Below, piece after piece: positions 58,089 to 64,000 of a stretch of DNA of 64,000 nucleotides. Each line of letters starts with the position of its first letter. The first letter of the stretch is position 1. The position numbers and the translations under genes are program-made. The stretch lies in assembly GCA_030998225.1 (NCBI GenBank), contig JAPYXD010000680.1:13950001-14014000 (forward strand), written 5' to 3'. The notes beneath the pieces are model-generated. The model had not been told where the DNA came from and did no database searches. It worked only from the letters and a program-made list of their open reading frames with translations. The stretch is from Diplolepis rosae (lineage: Eukaryota; Arthropoda; Insecta; Hymenoptera; Diplolepididae).

Positions 58089-58490
58089 CTAGATTCCTAC
58101 CTTACCGGCATATCAGTTTGTGTAAACCCATTTTCATTTAGAATGAGAAATCAACTTGAAAATTTGTGGGATAGAATAAAATGCACAAAGATAGGTCTGT
58201 CTGGTCATAAATACTTATTTTAAAGAATTGAAAATCTTTCTGTGGAAAAAAGACGTTTTCGACTGCGCTGGGACTCGAACCCAGGTCTTTCAATTTGAAA
58301 TTATAAATATTTATAATTACAAGATTAATTTTTTGCAAGAAACGTTTTTCTTTGTAATTATAAAAATTTATGATCAGCCATACCTATCTTCGTGCATTTT
58401 ATTCTATTCCACAAATTTTCAACTCGGTATCTCATTTTGCATGATAATGTGGTTACACAAAATGAAATGCCGGTAAGGTAGAAATCTAGT
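58089..58490. mobile_element. 402-bp TIR element carrying a tRNA-like B box
   Basis: Ends CTAGATTCCTACCTTACCGG and, inverted, CTAGATTTCTACCTTACCGG, with inverted similarity for over 100 bp (GAAAATTTGTGGRATAGAAT). On the minus strand near 58262-58285 it contains CCTGGGTTCGAGTCCCAG, a tRNA TpsiC-arm/B-box sequence without an A box. A small relative lies at 33921-34042. Confidence 0.7.
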
Positions 58491-59219
58491 TACTAGTCAA
58501 AGTGGCAAGTTTATGTGAAAAATTTAATTCAGTTTCTACATGTTTTTGTCTAAAATACATAAAATTTAGTTTTTAAAATTGGAAATAAAAAAAAGTTTTG
58601 CAAAAATTAAATATTTCAAAATTATTTAAAGAAAATATCTCTGAAATGGCAAAAACTTTTCAAAACATTTGAATGATAAAAAAACAAAATTAATTAATTT
58701 TTAATTATATATCTCTCTAGTTTTTGTAATATTTATTTACTCCAACAGTAATTGCATACAACTGGAATTTTTTTTCAGTACTAATTTTTCTAAACTTTTT
58801 TGTTATTATTTGACAACAGTTGACCACCTTTTGCAGAAATTCTCTGGAAATTTACGATTTTTAAAACCCCATCCAAAAGTGTTGAATTGTTCATGAAATT
58901 TAAATGGATTATTTCCTTCTGTGTACTTTTAATCGAATGAACTAAAATCAAATTTGATATGAGAAATGAGTCCAAAAATTTGGATTCTGCAATTAATTTT
59001 TTGCTTTTAATAATGTTGATTACATTTAGGGAATAAATGCACATTTACACCTCGGTTGGGAAATGTTGACGTTTTTACTCTATTGCATGGCAATACCATA
59101 AGTTTATCTCTTTTTAGATATTTTCCGGGTAGATCTGATCTGGTAGAGTGAGAAAGTGAACATTTTCCAATAGAGGTAAAAATGTAGCTTAAGGTAGTTT
59201 TCATCCACGAAAATTAGAC
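58491..59219. other. AT-rich DNA with one protein-like minus frame
   Basis: The minus frame 59007-59204 contains an acceptor-like CTTTCTCACTCTACCAG and then SDLPGKYLKRDKLMVLPC and KTSTFPNRGVNVHLFPK before a stop. This suggests a possible terminal exon, but with no family match and no second exon I do not call it a gene. Confidence 0.35.
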
Positions 59220-59565
59220 CTCAGGCAAAAATAGATAATTTTGCTTTCAAGAATAGCAATATTATTATTGAAGGGCTATTTTGGAAGAGAAAAGATTAAT
59301 TTCCATAAAAAAAATTTGGAATACAGGAAAATAATTTTATTAACAAATTTTATTTTTGCCCCAACTTTTTTTCTTATCGCTTCTTACCAAATTTAAAAAA
59401 ATTATGCGATGTTAATAAATTACAAATCAATTTTTCAAGTAAAATATTCCCTACAACTTAACCATTTCCAATTTTCCAAAATGAATAAATTATTATCAAA
59501 TTCAGCAATTTGTTTATAAAAATTTCGTTTTGGATAATGTTTTTTTAATGGTTTCAGCCTGGTTT
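59220..59565. repeat. Dispersed repeat family D, copy 3
   Basis: The reverse complement shares CCAAAACGAAATTTTTATAA and AAATTTGGTAAGAAGCGATA with 32195-32350 and 15945-15960. Non-coding. Confidence 0.6.
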
Positions 59566-59770
59566 GTCGTAATGTTCAGATAAACATTCTAGTTTAAATT
59601 TTATATCTATTTTTAAACTTAACTGCTAAAATTCTTCTAGTAGAATATAACACTCAATATTTTTATAAGAATAAGGCTTGAAAATAAGAACTTTCTAATG
59701 TGCTACTAGAGAATCATATTTCAAATTGTAAGGATTTCGAACTTTGAAAATACGACCATAAATCTCGTAC

Positions 59771-60022
59771 ATGAAAAGATACAAAAAATGGAAGGAGTTT
59801 GAACGTCCCTTTGCCAGCATAAACTTATTCTTTCAGAATTTCGTATTAAAGATGCACGTAGAAAAAATAGTACGCAGATGTTGCGCAGTCGGACTTTCAA
59901 GCCTTTTCCAGGATCGTGGTCAAGAGAGGACCATTGCACTGGACACATATGTTGTGCCTGAGAAAATTCAAGATTTTCTCTCACTACTAACACCCGCAGA
60001 TAGCCAATTAGAAACAGTTTGA
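59771..60022 (+). CDS. Open frame of unknown function, cut by the BEL/Pao insertion flank
   Basis: An 83-codon frame begins MKRYKKWKEFERPF. An acceptor-like ACTTATTCTTTCAG lies inside it, after which NFVLKMHVEKIVRRCC and CAVGLSSLFQDRGQERTI continue to the stop at 60020-60022. G+C is higher than the surroundings. The LTR starts only 27 bases after the stop. No recognised domain; it may be an exon or an older retrosequence. Confidence 0.3.
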   Translation: MKRYKKWKEFERPFASINLFFQNFVLKMHVEKIVRRCCAVGLSSLFQDRGQERTIALDTYVVPEKIQDFLSLLTPADSQLETV

Positions 60023-60048
60023 AAGTGTTTATGTAGAAAAAGGGCTAG

Positions 60049-60359
60049 TGTTGAGAATCAACGCTTTTTCGGAAGAATTTTCGAGACTGGCCGTCAGTCG
60101 TTTAGCAGACACTCGATGCGCTTACTTGTTTCGAGTGATCTGAAAATTATATTATCCGCGAAGCACTTTATATTTTTACGATTTTACCAATATCAATTAA
60201 TTTTTAATGTTCTCAAACTGATAGTTTCCTTATTTTATAATTAAAGACTATTGAAAGAAATTTTAAATCTGGTGTCCGTTTGTTATTACATCACCTATCA
60301 AAATATAACTTATGAATAGTCACACAAGCAGTTAAATCATATTAAGTTAGGATTTAACA
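60049..60359 (+). repeat. BEL/Pao 5' LTR (tentative ends)
   Basis: It starts TGTTGAGAATCAACGC and ends ATTTAACA, giving TG...CA with TGTT/AACA inverted ends, 311 bp. A TTTATATTTTT TATA-like sequence is inside. The right boundary fits the primer-binding site nine bases later. The 3' LTR is not available to confirm the ends. Confidence 0.6.
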
Positions 60360-60368
60360 AATTTTCCA

Positions 60369-60386
60369 TGGTCCTTCGAGCCGGAT
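60369..60386 (+). other. Primer-binding site, tRNA-Tyr
   Basis: TGGTCCTTCGAGCCGGAT is complementary to the 3' end ATCCGGCTCGAAGGACCA of eukaryotic tRNA-Tyr, including the CCA tail. Confidence 0.8.
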
Positions 60387-60898
60387 TCAATCAGTGCGCG
60401 ATCATTAGTGCCACATATAAAGTAGAACATAAACCTCTGATTAAACTTCAAAACAAAAGGTTTTGAGTGAACATTGTGACATTTGTGCAAGTGATATTAC
60501 AGTGAAAATATAATAAGAAACAGTGCTTCACGACTCACATAACGCAGCAAAAATAAATTAAGAAAAGGCTGCATTTGAGAGTATACATAAATACGCTCTC
60601 GATCAAGGTGCCTAATATATGTATGGTCCACGAGGATTACCTGTGTCAAACAAAGAAGCCACAGCAACTCCAATCAACACCGTCGCGGATAAATAAAGGA
60701 CGACGGTGTAAAGGCTCAACGACGTTCCAGTAGAGAAGAAAAACGTCATCGAGATCACGCTGCCGAGGTTAAGGGCAACAATTGAGAAGAAATCGTTCAT
60801 CTACGTGCTCAAGAAACAAGAATAAGGTAAGCTCGTAGCTTATAAGAATCGCTATTTTTCCTCATTAATCCCTTCCTACAGTAATTAAAAAATTTAAA

Positions 60899-62155
60899 AT
60901 GGCAACGCGAGTTAAAGAAATAATTCAAAAACGTGGAAGCCTAAAGGCACAAATTACAAATTTTCGTAAATTTATTGACGAGAATGAAGATTCGGAAGTG
61001 TCAATTGAAAATATTACGCGACGGATAGAAAAAATTAATAAATCGTTCGAACCGTTCGATGAAATATCGGACGAACTCGAGTTGCTGGACGCAGCAAACG
61101 CCGAGCATTATTCTACCACGCGAGCTGAGATTGAAGAAAATTATTTCAGCGTACTTGACGCAGCCGATAAAATAAAGAGAAAGGCGATTTCGCGAGATCA
61201 AAGTGTCGCACAACACGTTAATAGTTCTAGGGACACGTTATCAGAAAACAATAGTAATGAAGATGGTATAAATCGGTCTCAAAGAAGAAAGATTAGGCTA
61301 CCCGAAGCAAAGGTTCCTCCGTTCAGTGGCAAATATGAAGATTGGCTTGCCTTTAAAGACGGATTTACATCGTTGATCGACGAACAAAACGATATATCAA
61401 ACGTAGAAAAGTTGCAATATTTAAAGGGATTTGTAACCGGACCAGCGTATGATACGATTAAAAATCTTGCCTCGACGGACGACAATTACGAACGCGCATG
61501 GAGCTTATTAAAAGATACTTATGCCGATACACGTCAAATAATAGCGCGTCATTTAACTATAATTTTATCACTACCAGTGCAGACTCACGAATCAGCCGAA
61601 GGATTACGAAAACTCACTAATGATACGCGACAAAATTTAGAATCGCTCGCGTCGTTAGGTGTCAAAATTCCGGATCCTATACTTGTGCAAAATATAGAAT
61701 TAAAATTGCACAGAGATACCGCGGACAAATGGGAAGAGACATTAGAATTTGGAGTTTTTCCAACTCTCGAAAAATTATTCAATTTCCTAAATAAAACAGC
61801 AACGCGGCTCTCAAAAAGAGAAACAAGTACGGTCAAAAACGCGACCGAGCCACAGCAAGGCAAAAGCAACCCTTTTCAAAGGAAAAAGAAGAAAGGGGGC
61901 TCCAATCAAACATTTCTAACAGCATCTGGATATCAATGTCCAGTGTGCAAGGAAGCTCACGCGTTATACAGATGTAAAACATTTAAAGATGCCCCAATTA
62001 GGAAACGAGTTGAGATAGTGAAGAGTTCATCGTTGTGTTTACTTTGTTTAAGAGAACACTCAAACAAACCCTGCAAATTCTCGAAATGCATGGTGTGTGA
62101 TCGCAAGGAAAATTTTATGTTGCATGAGCACAGCGCTACAAGTAGCAAAGATTGA
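60899..62155 (+). CDS. BEL/Pao Gag (N-terminal part of Gag-Pol)
   Basis: A frame of 418 codons starts MATRVKEIIQKRG. The N-terminal ~100 residues are helical and charged. Residues ~134-235 match the DUF1759 Gag core of Pao elements (LPEAKVPPFSGKYEDW, LQYLKGFVTGPAYDTI). C-terminal Cys/His motifs CPVCKEAHALYRC and CLLCLREHSNKPC, then CMVCDRKENFMLHEH, are the nucleic-acid-binding knuckles. It ends at a TGA that lies in frame with the downstream protease. Because BEL elements normally make one Gag-Pol frame, this TGA is more likely a mutation (CGA to TGA at a CpG) than a programmed stop. No host gene symbol applies. Confidence 0.85.
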   Translation: MATRVKEIIQKRGSLKAQITNFRKFIDENEDSEVSIENITRRIEKINKSFEPFDEISDELELLDAANAEHYSTTRAEIEENYFSVLDAADKIKRKAISRDQSVAQHVNSSRDTLSENNSNEDGINRSQRRKIRLPEAKVPPFSGKYEDWLAFKDGFTSLIDEQNDISNVEKLQYLKGFVTGPAYDTIKNLASTDDNYERAWSLLKDTYADTRQIIARHLTIILSLPVQTHESAEGLRKLTNDTRQNLESLASLGVKIPDPILVQNIELKLHRDTADKWEETLEFGVFPTLEKLFNFLNKTATRLSKRETSTVKNATEPQQGKSNPFQRKKKKGGSNQTFLTASGYQCPVCKEAHALYRCKTFKDAPIRKRVEIVKSSSLCLLCLREHSNKPCKFSKCMVCDRKENFMLHEHSATSSKD

Positions 62156-64000
62156 CGCGACGAGCCTACGGGAATAAATGCTCAATGCGCAGCTTCTGTC
62201 ACTCAAACTTCGTCTAATCAGCTAATGACGACCGCGCAAATTAATATCAGCGACAAAGAAAACGAATCGATTAAATGCCGTGCATTACTCGACACGTGTT
62301 CAACGGTCAATTTGATCAGTGAAAGAGTGGCAAATTTATTAAAGCTGCCGAAGAAAAAATGTAGTATCCCCGTAGGCGCACTCAACGAGCTTTCGACGAC
62401 AACAAAACACATCGTCACAGCCACAATAAAATCACTACACAACGATTATTTCAAAACTTTGGAATTTTTGACTATTCCAACTATCTCGCATGCCGTCCCC
62501 AATTAAGCATTACCGCGAGAAAATATACCAGTACCCGCGAATATAAAGCTTGCTGATCCAGAGTTTTACAAACCGGCTCCTATAGATATTTTATTAGGAT
62601 CGGGTCCGACACTCTCTTTATTTAGCATTGGACAACATAAAATAGTAAATAAAAATCTAGATTTATGTTTGCAAAAAACTCGCTTAGGTTGGGTAATCGG
62701 AGGTTACGTAAATTGTAATAAGAGAGAAAAAACTGCTACATGCAACTTTACTGATTTACAATTTGATCTGGAAAATTTCTGGAAGATTGAAGAAGGTCCA
62801 ATGCAAGTTTATCGATCGGCAGAAGAAACTTTTTGCGAAAATCACTTTGCAGAAAATACTACACGCGACAAAACCGGCAGATACATAGTTGCGTTACCGT
62901 TTAGAAGGGACAACAACGGTATAGGTGAATCGCGCTTGCAAGCTCTCGAACGATTGCACTCGCTTTTCAAAAGGTTTAATAAAAATCCCGATCTTTATCA
63001 TAAGTACAATGCAGTTATCCAGGAATATATTCAGCTCAACCATATGTCCGAAACTAAGGTCATTGCAAAAAACGGGTACTACCTGCCACACCACGCAGTT
63101 ATCAAAGAATCAAGTGCCACTACAAAGCTTCGCGTAGTATTCGACGCTTCAGCCAAAACTAGCAACGGCTATTCGTTGAATGATAATCTCGCCGTCGGTC
63201 CGACTATACAGGATGACATTTTTTCGCACCTTCTTCGTTTCCGCACACATAAGTACGTACTATCAGCGGACATAGAAAAAATGTATCGCCAAGTACTTGT
63301 GCGGGAGGAAGACCGAAAATATCAACAAATTTTGTGGAAGGTAGGTAACGAGATAAAAACTTATCAGCTCAACACCGTGACATTCGGATTAGCCCCTGCT
63401 CCTTATCTCGCTATCCGTTGCTTAATCCAACTTGCCGATGATGAAGGTAGAAATCATCCAATTGCTGCTGAAAAGTTGAAAAGGGACATGTATGTAGACA
63501 ACTTACTCACGGGCGCAGAAACAATAAAAGAAGCTCGCGTGATAAGAGAAGAAATCACCGAACTTTTGAAACAAGGTGGTTTTCCTCTACGCCAATGGGC
63601 AGCGAGCGACCCGAGAATTCTATACGGACTAAATGGCAGTGAGATTAATACACACTTACAACTCAACGACGATAAAACCTTGAAAACGCTGGGAATCTCG
63701 TGGAATGCAAAAAATGATAGCATAATCTACACTGTCAATTCAGTATCAAGCAGAACCGCAAGATCAAAACGGGCTATTCTCTCGGAAATAGCGAAGATTT
63801 TCGACCCATTAGGCTTGCTAGGGCCAATCATATTATATGCAAAAAACATCATGCAGGATTTATGGAAAGAAAAGCTTCACTGGGATGAATCAGTTCCGAT
63901 AAACTTATATACGAAATGGACAGAATTTTACAACCAGCTTCCGTTGATAAATAACATCGAATTTCCACGAAAAACAATAGCATCAAAAAAAACGCGCTAT
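62156..64000 (+). pseudogene. BEL/Pao protease and reverse transcriptase, partial, with a nonsense codon
   Basis: It continues in the Gag frame. The aspartic protease (A17 type) shows the active-site segment CRALLDTCSTVNLIS (~62275-62320). A TAA at 62504-62506 then interrupts, after which LLGSGPTLSLF and the linker lead into the reverse transcriptase: TTKLRVVFDASAKTS, YVLSADIEKMYRQV and TFGLAPAPYLA. The catalytic box reads MYVDNLLTG, where the family has two Asp, so the second is Asn. The connection region (DPLGLLGPIILYAKN) is present at the window end. Apart from the stop and the substitution the frame is intact to 64000. Confidence 0.85.

Larger units (their letters stand above)
60049..64000 (+). 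mobile_element. BEL/Pao LTR retrotransposon, 5' part (runs off the window)
   Basis: In order: 5' LTR, tRNA-Tyr primer-binding site, ~500-bp leader, Gag with DUF1759-type core and zinc knuckles, A17-type aspartic protease and reverse transcriptase. RNase H, integrase and the 3' LTR would lie beyond 64000. Two in-frame stops and a changed reverse-transcriptase active-site residue indicate a defective copy. Confidence 0.9.

Noticed and set aside
1..64000. CRISPR arrays, bacterial operons or ribosomal RNA
   Set aside because: No regularly spaced identical short repeats with unique spacers, no ribosome-binding-site-led gene strings and no rRNA signature; the window is a eukaryotic repeat landscape.

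Overview
The window is eukaryotic, AT-rich, repeat-dense DNA with no prokaryotic gene layout. Its transposons (mariner-type, a DD41D rosa/VISITOR-type element, BEL/Pao) and genes in small exons with GT/AG boundaries point to an insect. A hymenopteran is my best guess, but nothing here proves it. Most coding-looking sequence is transposon-derived, and host genes appear only as scattered exons.

Layout: 0.3-1.1 kb, truncated mariner; 2.4-3.2 kb, last three exons of a catalytically dead serine protease homologue (+); 3.9-4.1 kb, tRNA-derived SINE; 5-14 kb, terminal-inverted-repeat (TIR) elements, including two TTAA-flanked elements that share one TTAA, plus two unrecognised terminal exons (6.6 and 11.4 kb); 16.4-16.8 kb, GC-rich 5' exon of a PDZ-domain gene (-). 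From 17.2 to 27.1 kb lies a transposon cluster: a split mariner, a degraded Tc1/mariner remnant, a nested mariner pair, a DD41D element with two nonsense codons, and two of three copies of a 1.3-1.6 kb repeat (R) that ends in GC-rich palindromes. 28-35 kb holds fold-back elements in AT-rich DNA. 36.3-46.6 kb may be one minus-strand gene (TATA box, first exon, and at least two exons that join in phase), into which a nested palindrome has inserted at 40.2-41.4 kb. 47-52 kb has more TIR elements and R copy 3. 52.4-57.6 kb holds three arrays of degenerate ~150-bp repeats, two of them head-to-head in a 2.7-kb inverted repeat. 60.05 kb to the end is a BEL/Pao retrotransposon (5' LTR, tRNA-Tyr primer site, Gag, protease, reverse transcriptase) that runs off the window.

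The most striking signal is ten copies, on both strands, of a motif with the conserved boxes of a hammerhead ribozyme: CTGANGAG, a short stem-loop, then CGAAAC. The stem shows compensatory A-T/G-C exchange between families. The copies end degenerate tandem arrays or sit in mirrored pairs inside long palindromes. This matches the hammerhead motifs known from Penelope-like retroelements, but no Penelope reverse transcriptase or GIY-YIG endonuclease is visible. I read these as non-autonomous, possibly self-cleaving, retroelement ends.

All boundaries were read by eye. Functions of unrecognised exons are left open.
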